A stretch of DNA of 64,000 bases from an uncultured Opitutales bacterium (lineage in GTDB: Bacteria > Verrucomicrobiota > Verrucomicrobiia > Opitutales > Intestinicryptomonadaceae). A program made the translations under genes and the position numbers. Where the stretch lies: NCBI GenBank assembly GCA_900548275.1, contig URJY01000004.1, positions 1 through 64,000 on the forward strand. Reading direction: 5' to 3'. Shown here piece after piece: positions 16,469 to 24,827 of this stretch. The notes under the pieces are model-generated. The model did not search any database. It saw nothing but the letters and a program-made list of their open reading frames with translations, and was not told where the DNA came from. The stretch's first letter is position 1, and each line of letters opens with the position of its first letter.

Positions 16469-17587
16469 TCAATATAACATTTTGTAGAACCGCGCGACGC
16501 GCTTTGTTATAGATGTCAGTGCCTGCGCGGGGGTTATCGAAAGTCTGCCCGCGTATTCCTCGATGGTTATGGCGTTGCCGCCGCTTTCGCCGACGATTAC
16601 AGCTTCGTCGCCCACCTCGATTTCGTCGAAGTCGCTGACGTCGATTGCGGCTTGGTCCATCGACACGCGCCCGACAACCGTCGCGCGTTTGCCGCGGATG
16701 ATTACGTCCATTTTCTCGCTCGCCTCGCGCGGAACGCCGTCGCCGTAGCCGACCGAAAGCAGGGCTATTTTCGAATCCTTGGATAGCGTGTAGGTTCTGC
16801 CGTAGCCTACGGTCGCACCCTTGGGCAGGTTTTTTATCTGGCTGACGGAACTTCTGAAAGTCAGGACGTGCTCAGGCTCGAAGCCCTTCAAAATCGAATT
16901 TTCCGACGGCTTCATTCCGAAGAGCACAAGCCCCGCCCGCAAGGCGCGGTCGAAAGGCAGCGCGGAAACGTCGCACACATCGCTGTGGTGGACGAAAATT
17001 CCGCGGCCGCCGATTTTTTCCCGCGCGTATTCGATAAATTCGCGGTCGGGTTTTGCGCCCTCGCGCGGCGCGCCGCTGCCCGTGCCCGACAGGCAGAACG
17101 CCTCGAGCTTCAGCCGCTTCGAGGCAAGCAGCATATCGAGCATTTTTTTCGCCTCTTCGGGGGACGGAATCGTTTCGCCCTCGACGGGCAGGCGCATATG
17201 CACGGCGATTGTCGAATCAAGCTCCGCCGCCTTGCGCTCGAAGCGCGAAATTTCCTCGGTGCTGACGAGCACTGGCGTGAGGTTTTTCTCGAAATAAACG
17301 CCCTCCTCGTCGGGCAGCGACGACGACATTACAATCACGCGCCATCCCGACCCGACTTCGCGAACCTGCGCACCCTCGGCGACGTTAGTCACCGCGAATG
17401 CGTCCGCGCCGCTTAGCATAAGCCGCACGACCGCCGCAGCCACGCCGTATCCGAACGCGTCCGCCGACACGAGCGCGATGTAGCCGCGCGCCTTCGGCAT
17501 AAAATGTCTGAGTTTGCCTAAATTGCGTTCGAGCGCGCACAGGTCTATGCGCACCGAGCACCTTAGATGTGTGCTTGAGCCTTCCAT
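16469..17587 (-). CDS. Alanine-racemase-family protein lacking the PLP lysine
   Basis: The 372-residue protein spans a full alanine racemase: N-terminal barrel with GADAFAVTNVAEGAQVRE, and C-terminal domain with VGYGRTY (the catalytic Tyr), SVGYGDGVPR and VVGRVSMDQAAIDV. The PLP-binding motif, normally VKADAYGHG or VKANAYGHG, reads VSADAFGYG, so the Schiff-base lysine is Ser41 (codon TCG at 17465-17467). Without it, PLP-dependent racemisation should fail. The protein may have another role, or bind PLP non-covalently. The ATG at 17587 has GGGAG 8 bp upstream. The gene overlaps tsaB by 25 bp, so translation is probably coupled. Confidence 0.85.
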   Translation of the reverse strand: MEGSSTHLRCSVRIDLCALERNLGKLRHFMPKARGYIALVSADAFGYGVAAAVVRLMLSGADAFAVTNVAEGAQVREVGSGWRVIVMSSSLPDEEGVYFEKNLTPVLVSTEEISRFERKAAELDSTIAVHMRLPVEGETIPSPEEAKKMLDMLLASKRLKLEAFCLSGTGSGAPREGAKPDREFIEYAREKIGGRGIFVHHSDVCDVSALPFDRALRAGLVLFGMKPSENSILKGFEPEHVLTFRSSVSQIKNLPKGATVGYGRTYTLSKDSKIALLSVGYGDGVPREASEKMDVIIRGKRATVVGRVSMDQAAIDVSDFDEIEVGDEAVIVGESGGNAITIEEYAGRLSITPAQALTSITKRVARFYKMLY

Positions 17588-18198
17588 TTTACATACTCCC
17601 TTTTTGTAAGCGATTTCGCGTCGGGCGGGATGTCGCATTTCGAAAGCAACTGGGGATGTCTTTTCAACGTCCCGAAAATCCGTTTCGGCTCGATGTCGAT
17701 TTTTTCGAATTGCGCGATTTCGTCGGCTGCGTTTTTGCGCTGGTAAAGATGGTATACTTTTTGTTTTAGAAGCGGCGGCAAGAGCGGAATTTCGGTCTCC
17801 GATTCCGATTCAACCGCGCCGCCCGAAAAGTTTAGCAGGTTCGCAAAGCCCTTGCGCGACGGCGCAAGAAGCGAGAATTCTGGCGTGCCCGCGTCGGCGA
17901 TTGCAAACGCCGCAACGCGCATTGCGTCCCACTCGAATATGTCCGCGCCGAAGAGCTTTGCGAGCGTCGAGACGTACGCGCTTGCGAAACGCGTTCCGAG
18001 CATTGAACCGGGGCCAGTGCAGATTGCGTACGCGCCGATTTCCGAAAGTTCCGCGGGCAGCTTTGCGATTTCCGCCGCCACGCTCTCGATTGACTGCGCC
18101 TCCGACTGCGATTCGAACGCCGATTCCCCGCCCGATGCGAGCGCAAGTTTTACGCGTTCGCCGCTTCCGTCAATTATCAGTGTTGTTTTTTCGAACAT
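17563..18198 (-). CDS. tsaB: TsaB-like tRNA threonylcarbamoyladenosine biosynthesis protein
   Basis: The 211-residue protein has the TsaB layout: an N-terminal TTLIIDGSGERVKLAL strand region of the ASKHA fold, the GPGSMLGTRFASAYVSTLA motif (GPGSFTGLR in TsaB) at about 62-80, and a C-terminal PDAKSLTKREYVKWK resembling the family's tail. TsaB is a non-catalytic partner of TsaD and TsaE in forming t6A37 in ANN-decoding tRNAs. TsaC, TsaD and TsaE are not in the window. Sequence drift is considerable but the gene size and motif order agree. Confidence 0.82.
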   Translation of the reverse strand: MFEKTTLIIDGSGERVKLALASGGESAFESQSEAQSIESVAAEIAKLPAELSEIGAYAICTGPGSMLGTRFASAYVSTLAKLFGADIFEWDAMRVAAFAIADAGTPEFSLLAPSRKGFANLLNFSGGAVESESETEIPLLPPLLKQKVYHLYQRKNAADEIAQFEKIDIEPKRIFGTLKRHPQLLSKCDIPPDAKSLTKREYVKWKAQAHI

Positions 18199-18199
18199 T

Positions 18200-19567
18200 T
18201 CAAAAACGCCTCCTGAGCGATTTGGGCGGAATCGACAGCTCCTCGCGGTACTTTGCGACGGTTCTGCGGGCGACGTTCACGCCGTCCTCGGCGAGCATTT
18301 CCGCGATTTTCGCATCGCTGAGCGGCGCGCGGGGCGACTCCTCCGCCACGATTTTTTTTATCAGATTTTTCACCGCCGCGCTCGACATTTCGCCGCCGCC
18401 CGCCGACTCGTACCCGCCGCTGAAAAACGACTTGAGCGGAAACAGCCCGAACGGCGTCTGCGCGTATTTCTCCGAGACCGCGCGCCCGACGGTCGTCGGG
18501 TGCACGCCGATTTCGTCGGCTACGTCCTGCATAGTCATCGGCTTTAGGGCGTCCCTGCCGCGCTCGAAAAAGTCCGCCTGTTTTTCGAGAATCACGCGCC
18601 CTATTTTCAGCAGCGTTTTCTGGCGCATTTCTATCGCGTCCATCAGCGATTTCCCGTCGCGGATTTTTTCCTTTATATACGAACGCTCGTCGGGGCGTAT
18701 GCTCTCGTCTGCCGCCATTTTGCGGTATTCGGGGTTGATGCGCAGCTTCGGAAGAGTGTCGCGCGACATCTCGACATCCCATTGCCCGTCGTCGTTTTTG
18801 AAGAATGTAAGCTCGGGCTCTATGTACCGCTCGTTTTCGGCGGCGTACTCCGAGGCGGGCGAAGTGTGGAGCTTTGCGATTTCGCCGATTGCCTCCTCTA
18901 CGGCGGCGGGCGAACGGTTCTCAAGCTCGGCAATCTCGGCGACTTTGCGCTTCAGAAGAAGGTCGTAGCGGTCTTCGAGAATGCGGTAGGCAAGACTCCC
19001 CGAAAGCCCCTTGTGCTCAAGCTGGAGCATAAGGGAATCGCGCATATCGAACGCGCCTATGCCCGATGGCTCGGACTCGCGCAGAAGCTCGAGCGCGGCG
19101 GAGACGGTCTTTTCGTCGAACCCCGCGGCGCGGGCGTTGTCGAGCGCGTCGGGCAGAAGAAAGCCGCGCTCGTCGAGCGAGCCTGCAAGGTTTTCGAAAG
19201 CCTTTGCTATTTCGGGAGTAGCGGCGTCGAGGTTCGCCTCCCGCAAAAGGTGCTCCTGCAGCGACGTTTTGTCGGGGAGCGAATTCAAGATGAAGTCGCG
19301 CGTTTTCTGCTCTTTGTCGGCGTCGGAATTTTGCGGCGGCGCATCGATGTCGTCGAAGTCGTCTTCTCGGGATTCCCCGAGTGTTTGCGGACGCTCGAAA
19401 TCGTCGGGCGGAAGCTCTTCGAGAAGCGGATTGCTCTTGAGTTCGGCGGCTACGATGTGCTCCAAATCGAGCGACGCGGCTTGGAGAATTTCCAAGCTAC
19501 GCTTGAGTTGCGCGGTTAGGACAAGCGATTGTTCCTGCCGCTGTATCTGACCGAATTCAGCCGCCAT
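18200..19567 (-). CDS. rpoN: RNA polymerase sigma-54 factor
   Basis: The protein has 455 residues in the standard three-region layout. The glutamine-rich activator-interacting N-terminus (QIQRQEQSLVLTAQLKRSLE, then SNPLLEE) is followed by an acidic linker, the core-binding domain, the HTH with VADEIGVHPTTVGRAVSEKY, and the RpoN box ARRTVAKYREEL near the C-terminus. It directs transcription from -24/-12 promoters with enhancer-binding proteins. GAAGG precedes the ATG. The stop is 1 bp before the tsaB start, suggesting an rpoN-tsaB-racemase-like operon. Confidence 0.95.
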   Translation of the reverse strand: MAAEFGQIQRQEQSLVLTAQLKRSLEILQAASLDLEHIVAAELKSNPLLEELPPDDFERPQTLGESREDDFDDIDAPPQNSDADKEQKTRDFILNSLPDKTSLQEHLLREANLDAATPEIAKAFENLAGSLDERGFLLPDALDNARAAGFDEKTVSAALELLRESEPSGIGAFDMRDSLMLQLEHKGLSGSLAYRILEDRYDLLLKRKVAEIAELENRSPAAVEEAIGEIAKLHTSPASEYAAENERYIEPELTFFKNDDGQWDVEMSRDTLPKLRINPEYRKMAADESIRPDERSYIKEKIRDGKSLMDAIEMRQKTLLKIGRVILEKQADFFERGRDALKPMTMQDVADEIGVHPTTVGRAVSEKYAQTPFGLFPLKSFFSGGYESAGGGEMSSAAVKNLIKKIVAEESPRAPLSDAKIAEMLAEDGVNVARRTVAKYREELSIPPKSLRRRF

Positions 19568-19666
19568 TTTTTACCTTCAAAGGACAACATTTTTGAGCCG
19601 TTTTCTCAAGTAAAAACGCGTCCGCAAGCCGAAAAAGTCGCCGCTTGTCGGGCGCGATTTTACCGC

Positions 19667-19695
19667 TTGACTCTCCGTTTCTTTCGGACAATCCT
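19667..19695 (+). promoter_or_regulatory. Candidate promoter close to the GH50-like start codon
   Basis: TTGACT (19667-19672) and, after 17 bp, AATCCT (19690-19695). The ATG follows only 6 bp later, which would make the transcript nearly leaderless. The -10 match is weak (3 of 6). Confidence 0.3.
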
Positions 19696-19701
19696 GCACC
19701 C

Positions 19702-21912
19702 ATGAACGGGATTATTTTCAAGCTCTTGTCGGCGGGCGTCGCCGCCGCGTGCCTGTCGGCGTGCGCGCAAAAAAACACAATCGCAAACGAAGATTTCGAG
19801 GGAACGCAGCCGTCCGTTGAAATCGGTTCAAACTCGCGCATAACGGACGAAAAAACGCATGTCATAGGCGGCTCGCGCTCGCTTTTTTGCAAAGCCCCCG
19901 AAGACAAACCCGCGACCGCGTTCGAAGTCTCGAGCGACAAGTTCAACGTCCTCGAAGTGTCGTTCAACTACAAAACCGTCGGCGGTTCGCGCGGCGCGCC
20001 CGAAGTGGGCTTCATCGACCGAAACGGCAAATACACCGACTTCCGCAGCGAACGCCCGTTTTTCCTCCACGGCGACGGCGACATCGAGACCCTCAAGGCG
20101 GTCTTCCACGGGCGCGCGGGGCAAAAGTGCACAATGCGCGTATGCGTGCCGTCGGGCGGCGCGGCGGTTTTCGACAACATCGAAGTGCGCGGTTTCAACG
20201 CGCCCGCAAAAAGCGACTGGGCTGTGCACAACGCAAAAGTTTTCGCATCGTGCCGCAACAATCCGTTCAAAAACCACTATCTGAAACCGACCGACAAAAT
20301 ACTGTCGATGTCGGAGGCTGAATTTTTCCCGTTCATCGACAAATACGGTCAGTACAAGCACCGCGACTGGGTCGGCAAAGTGCATTCCGACGCCGATTTG
20401 AAAGCGCGGGCTGCGGAAGAGAAAAAGCTCGCCGACGCCCTGCCCGATTCGCGAGCCGACCGCGACAAGTATTTCGGCTTGATTTCGCCCGACCGCAAAT
20501 TCGCGGCGACAGGCAAATTCAGAACACAGAAAATCGACGGCAAATGGTGGTTCATCACGCCCGACGGCAACCCGTTCTTCGCGGTTGGCGTATGCAAGGT
20601 CGGTTTCGGTTGGAGCTTGAATCCGCCGGAATCGGACGGGCGAGACTGCGAAAAGCGTACCCCATCAACGCCGATTGAGGGGCGCGAAAAATTTTTCGAA
20701 AACGCCGTCGGAGAAAAATACACGCTGACGACAGCCCCCTTCAAACGCTCGTATTTTCAGGGCAAGCCCGCAAAAAGCTTCAACTACTACGCGCGGAACG
20801 TCGACATAAAATACGGCAATCCGAACGCCGACTTTCTTGCGGGAGTGCTGGCGCGGCGCGCAAAGCTCTTCGGCGTGAATTTGGGCGGACACTTGAGCGA
20901 ATACCCGCTTCTCGAAAAGGCGAAAATCCCGTACACGGTAACGGTTTATTCAGCCCCCGAAGAGTGGATTGACGGCGAATACAGGCTGCACGGTTGGTGG
21001 CAGCTGCCGCCCGACTGGTTCTCGCCCGAATTCGAAAAGTCGGTGCGCGAACGGCTCGCCGAATGCGCGCAGTACATCAAAAGTCCGTACTGCTTCGGCG
21101 TGTTTGTCGACGGCGAGCTGCCGTGGGTGGAAAAGCGCGCGGAAATCTCGAAAGGCGTGCTGTCGTGCGGCAAAAAACAGAGTGCGAAAAACGCGTTCTG
21201 GCAAATGCTCGAAAGAAAATACAAAACGCTCGAAAAACTCAATGCCGCGTGGGGCGCAAAGTACGCGTCGAAAGCCGACTTCCTCGGGACGAAAAACTTT
21301 TTCCCGACCACGCCGAAAGGGCTCGCCGACTTGTCCGACTTCGAGGAACTCTACACGCGCCGATATTTCGAGGTGTGCCGCGACGCAATCAAGGACATCG
21401 ACAAAGGCGCAATGTACTTGGGCTGCAGTTTCGGAACGTACGGCTCGGCGTGGGAATACGCGGCGATGATTTCAGCCGACTACTGCGAAGTCGTAACGGC
21501 GAACATCTACCGCTACAACGTCTCGAATCTCGCCCTGCCCGCGGGTTCGAAAGACCGCCCCATTCTCATAGGCGAATACCACTTCACGCCGTGCGACGAA
21601 GGCACGTTCGGCATAACGATGGTGCCCGTCGAGACCGCCGAGAAACAGGCGCACTGCACGCTCGAATTTATGCGCAGCGCGGCGCACAACCCCGCAATCG
21701 CGGGCATCGACTGGTTCGCGTGGTTCGACCTGCCCGCAACTGGCAGATACGACAAAGCCGACAGCGGCATAGGGCTTGTCGATATGGCGGATACCCCGCA
21801 CTACAGGCTCGTCGAGACATTCAAAAAATTCTCGGAAGAAGTCTACAAAATGCGGTTCGAAGCAAAGGGCGCGTACGGCAGCGGAGCGCAAAACGACCGC
21901 AACTGGCACTAA
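19702..21912 (+). CDS. Lipoprotein glycoside hydrolase, beta-agarase (GH50)-like
   Basis: The 736-residue protein has a lipoprotein signal (CLSAC, lipidated Cys21) and a carbohydrate-binding-like beta domain at about 30-175. A TIM-barrel hydrolase follows, opening with GKWWFITPDGNPFFAVGV, as in GH50 agarases. Glu472 in VDGELPW is the probable acid/base (usually preceded by Asn, here by Gly). Glu625 in LIGEYHFTP is the probable nucleophile. Expected location is the outer membrane, cutting a beta-linked polysaccharide. Whether the substrate is agar-like cannot be told. It is divergent from rpoN and transcribed alone. Confidence 0.75.
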   Translation: MNGIIFKLLSAGVAAACLSACAQKNTIANEDFEGTQPSVEIGSNSRITDEKTHVIGGSRSLFCKAPEDKPATAFEVSSDKFNVLEVSFNYKTVGGSRGAPEVGFIDRNGKYTDFRSERPFFLHGDGDIETLKAVFHGRAGQKCTMRVCVPSGGAAVFDNIEVRGFNAPAKSDWAVHNAKVFASCRNNPFKNHYLKPTDKILSMSEAEFFPFIDKYGQYKHRDWVGKVHSDADLKARAAEEKKLADALPDSRADRDKYFGLISPDRKFAATGKFRTQKIDGKWWFITPDGNPFFAVGVCKVGFGWSLNPPESDGRDCEKRTPSTPIEGREKFFENAVGEKYTLTTAPFKRSYFQGKPAKSFNYYARNVDIKYGNPNADFLAGVLARRAKLFGVNLGGHLSEYPLLEKAKIPYTVTVYSAPEEWIDGEYRLHGWWQLPPDWFSPEFEKSVRERLAECAQYIKSPYCFGVFVDGELPWVEKRAEISKGVLSCGKKQSAKNAFWQMLERKYKTLEKLNAAWGAKYASKADFLGTKNFFPTTPKGLADLSDFEELYTRRYFEVCRDAIKDIDKGAMYLGCSFGTYGSAWEYAAMISADYCEVVTANIYRYNVSNLALPAGSKDRPILIGEYHFTPCDEGTFGITMVPVETAEKQAHCTLEFMRSAAHNPAIAGIDWFAWFDLPATGRYDKADSGIGLVDMADTPHYRLVETFKKFSEEVYKMRFEAKGAYGSGAQNDRNWH

Positions 21913-21975
21913 GCCCTTCGCAATTTTCAAAAACAGGCGGCACGGCAAAAACGCCGCGCTGCTTTTGCGCAGTCA

Positions 21976-23262
21976 TCAGATTGAACCGCGCTGCAATTTG
22001 CAGACATCGGCGGCTTTTCCCGTGCCGAATTTGAAGAGCGCGTCGGCGGCTTTTATCGACGCCTTTGCGTACGACTCCGCCCATTCGGGCTTGTCCAAAA
22101 TCTCCGCAACCGTTGCGACAACTTTCGGGCTTTCGGTTTTATCCACTTCAAGCACCCACTTCGACAAGCCCAAATCGTAATACATCCGACCTTTGACGGT
22201 GTCCTCGGGTTGGCGCAAATAGATAACGGGCGTACCGGCGCGAAGGGCAAGAATCGGGGAGTGGCATTCGAAAGAAACCACCGCCGCCGCTTTCGAATAA
22301 ACCGATGCGGCTTCGTCGGGCAGCCAATAGCCGCGCCGCGCAACGCGCCCGCCGTATTTTGGAGCAAGAACGCCGTAAAGCTCTTTGCACATTTCGACCT
22401 GATACGTCATTTCGGGGCAAAGCAAAACGTTGAAGTCTGGGCGTTGCAAAACGCTTTCCATTGCCGCAAGCAACTTGGGTTTGTCGCGCTCCCAGCACAG
22501 GGCGTTGACTTTTTCGCGCCGCTCGATTTCCTCCCGCGGATAGTTTCGCCCCTCTTTCCAATAGGGCGTATAGCGCAGACGCGGAATGAAGCAGACAAAT
22601 TTGCCTGCGGGCAATTTCGGAGAAACATTTGCAAAAAATTCTGAAGCCTTTCGGTCGTCGCGAATGTCGAAACTAAATGTCGCGTCGGGCACGAATGCGC
22701 AGTTCGGATTTTTTATGCCGAAATCGCGCAAATTTTCGAGCGAAGCGGTTTCCCGCGTGAAAAAGAATGCGGAGTTTTCGACAATATCGCGCAATTGGTC
22801 GTCGATTTTTTCGATTGTTATACCGAACACGCCGTAGGGTTTTGACGTTGCCTTACGCCAAGCCTGAATGTATCTGCGGGCGATAAGCGAGGGCCCCGAA
22901 GCGTGTATCAGAGCGCAGCAACGCTCGGCGGCGCGCTCGAAATCCGAATCCGAAAAGCCGTTTTTCGTTATGCGCGTTGTTATTATTTTTACATTCGGAA
23001 AATTACGCGCAATCATATTCTCGACAATTTCATCAGGCTTCACTTTCCAGATTGTTATGCCGACCGACGGCAAGAACCGCTGAAAGGTTCTAATCATACC
23101 GATAGTGTGGGCAATGTCGCCGATGTTGGCACTCTGCCAACCCGAAACAATCATTATTTCGCGGTGTTTCGCATCGGCTGCGACAAGTTTTGATACCGTT
23201 CCGAAAGCGGCAAGCAGCCCGACGCTCCCGACAAACATCCTCCTCCCAATAACGTGCTTCAT
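21976..23262 (-). CDS. Polysaccharide-pyruvyl-transferase-family protein with Tat-type signal
   Basis: The 428-residue protein belongs to PF04230. N-terminal IVSGWQSANIGDIAHTIGM, central HASGPSLIARR and C-terminal AAAVVSFECHSPILALRAGTPVIYL are family landmarks. In EPS and cell-wall synthesis such enzymes add ketal pyruvate from PEP to a sugar. Unusually, the N-terminus MKHVIGRRMFVGSVGLLAA looks like a twin-arginine signal, implying export. Cytoplasmic PEP would then be unavailable, so the activity is doubtful. ATG 23262 is preferred to the TTG two codons earlier. No neighbouring EPS genes are present. Confidence 0.75.
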   Translation of the reverse strand: MKHVIGRRMFVGSVGLLAAFGTVSKLVAADAKHREIMIVSGWQSANIGDIAHTIGMIRTFQRFLPSVGITIWKVKPDEIVENMIARNFPNVKIITTRITKNGFSDSDFERAAERCCALIHASGPSLIARRYIQAWRKATSKPYGVFGITIEKIDDQLRDIVENSAFFFTRETASLENLRDFGIKNPNCAFVPDATFSFDIRDDRKASEFFANVSPKLPAGKFVCFIPRLRYTPYWKEGRNYPREEIERREKVNALCWERDKPKLLAAMESVLQRPDFNVLLCPEMTYQVEMCKELYGVLAPKYGGRVARRGYWLPDEAASVYSKAAAVVSFECHSPILALRAGTPVIYLRQPEDTVKGRMYYDLGLSKWVLEVDKTESPKVVATVAEILDKPEWAESYAKASIKAADALFKFGTGKAADVCKLQRGSI

Positions 23263-23342
23263 AAGCAAATACTTTAATGGCGGGAAAATTTGCGGTCAAC
23301 GAAAAAGCAAGTCCGCTTCTTGCCAAACCGCTTTCGCGCCAC

Positions 23343-23385
23343 TAAAAAAAAGGGAAGTCGGACGAACCGAACTTCCCTTAAAAAT
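23343..23385 (-). terminator. Second hairpin downstream of pfp
   Basis: AAGGGAAGT pairs with ACTTCCCTT around a CGG/CCG inner stem, with A-rich sequence on the left giving T on the minus strand. It lies beyond the duplicated pfp 3' segment. Confidence 0.7.
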
Positions 23386-23403
23386 AGAATAGACCTAATA
23401 CAA

Positions 23404-23477
23404 AGACTACGCCTGTCCGATTTGCTTAAGCAAATCCGCGAACTAAGCCTGCGTCGTGTCAAACGGCTTCCCGCCCT
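23404..23477. repeat. Tandem copy of the pfp 3' end
   Basis: These 74 bp match 23523-23596, the last 23 codons and stop of pfp, with a single difference (T for C at 23444). The offset is 119 bp. Confidence 0.92.
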
Positions 23478-23483
23478 CCTCAA

Positions 23484-23522
23484 AAATTGGGGAAGTTATG
23501 CTTCGCATACTTCCCCTTTTTG
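23484..23522 (-). terminator. Terminator of pfp
   Basis: On the minus strand GGGGAAGT, then an inner ATGCGAAGCAT stem-loop, then ACTTCCCC, followed by AATTTTTG. It lies directly after the stop codon and between the two copies of the duplicated segment. Confidence 0.8.
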
Positions 23523-23525
23523 AGA

Positions 23526-24725
23526 CTACGCCTGTCCGATTTGCTTAAGCAAATCCGCGAACCAAGCCTGCGTCGTGTCAAACGGCTTCCCGCCCTTGAT
23601 TCGCTCAAATTCGCAAGCGCGGAGGATGTTGCCGTTGTTTTCGTCGTGTCCGATTACGCCGCCTTCGCGTTTCATTGCGCATTCAACTGCGAGGTCTGTG
23701 CAGCTCTTAATCAGTCGCAGGTCGTCGGCGTTGGCTGCCGCAGCGCGGGCAAAGTAGCCGCTCTTCTGCACCATCACCTTTTCCGCGCCTATCATTTCCG
23801 CAAACTGTTTGCCGAACCACTTTCCGGGGTTTACGGCGTCGAGCTTTACGTGTCCGAATGCGTCGCGGGGAACTTCTTCGCCCTTGGCTTCCATTTCGGC
23901 GACAATCGTCTTAACGCCCGCGCCTTCCGAGATGAAGATGTTTACGCAGTCGTTCTTGTCCATAACCTCTTTGAGGCGTTTGGCTTCCTTTGCGATGTCG
24001 ATTTCCATTTCGGGAATGAACACTGCGTGTACGTCGCGGCGCGCTTTTGTCAAGCCCAGACCGTCGGCGTATTCGCCCCTGTCGAGCATTTCGCGGTATT
24101 TCGCCGCCGTTGCCGCCGTCAGCCAGCCGCAGTTGCGACCCATTACTTCGTGGATGATGAGCATGCGCGGGTTTGCGCCGCATTCGCCGACAACGTTCTT
24201 GAAGAATTTTGCGCCCTCTTCGGCTGCCGTCCACGCGCCGAGGCTCTGGCGGATGGGATATACGTCGTTGTCGATTGTCTTGGGCAGACCGATAACGGTC
24301 AGTTCGTAATTGTTTTCCTTGAGGAATTTCGCCAAGTCCGCCGCGGCAGTGTTGGTGTCGTCGCCGCCGATTGTGTGCAGGACGTCGACGCCGTCCTTTA
24401 CGAGCTGTTCCGCCGCAACCTTCTGCGGGTCCTGACCTTCCTTGACCAGACCGCGCTTTACGCAGTCCTTGACATTTGTGAGCTTTACGCGCGAGTTGCC
24501 GATGGGCGAGCCGCCGTAGAGGTGCAACAGGTGTGCCTGTTGGCGCATTTTTGCGTCTACCTTGATGCTGTCGCCGAGCAACAGACCCTTGTAGCCGTTG
24601 ATGTAGCACAGAATTTCAATCGAGGGATCGATTTCCGAGTAGCGTTCGATAAGACCGCCGATTGCGCTTGAAAGGCAGGGTGCGAGACCGCCTGCCGTGA
24701 GGATTCCGACTTTTTTAGGTTTCAT
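23526..24725 (-). CDS. pfp: Pyrophosphate-dependent 6-phosphofructokinase
   Basis: The 399-residue enzyme phosphorylates fructose 6-phosphate with PPi, reversibly, in glycolysis and gluconeogenesis. N-terminal GILTAGGLAPCLSSAIGG, IGGDDTNTAAADLA and GLPKTIDNDVY identify it. The second Asp in GGDD and the Lys in PKTIDND are the residues that distinguish PPi users from ATP users. MGRNCGWLTAATA is the substrate-binding motif. Length fits the short bacterial PPi-PFK type. The last 74 bp of the gene occur again downstream in tandem. It is monocistronic, with terminators on both sides of the duplicate. Confidence 0.93.
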   Translation of the reverse strand: MKPKKVGILTAGGLAPCLSSAIGGLIERYSEIDPSIEILCYINGYKGLLLGDSIKVDAKMRQQAHLLHLYGGSPIGNSRVKLTNVKDCVKRGLVKEGQDPQKVAAEQLVKDGVDVLHTIGGDDTNTAAADLAKFLKENNYELTVIGLPKTIDNDVYPIRQSLGAWTAAEEGAKFFKNVVGECGANPRMLIIHEVMGRNCGWLTAATAAKYREMLDRGEYADGLGLTKARRDVHAVFIPEMEIDIAKEAKRLKEVMDKNDCVNIFISEGAGVKTIVAEMEAKGEEVPRDAFGHVKLDAVNPGKWFGKQFAEMIGAEKVMVQKSGYFARAAAANADDLRLIKSCTDLAVECAMKREGGVIGHDENNGNILRACEFERIKGGKPFDTTQAWFADLLKQIGQA

Positions 24726-24827
24726 ATTCAGATGTAAAAGTTAAGCATTTCAAGTTAAGCCGACCGCCGACGCACGCAAGCAAATTCGCCGAAGCCCTAA
24801 AACTCTGCCCCGAACCGTTGCGGTGGG

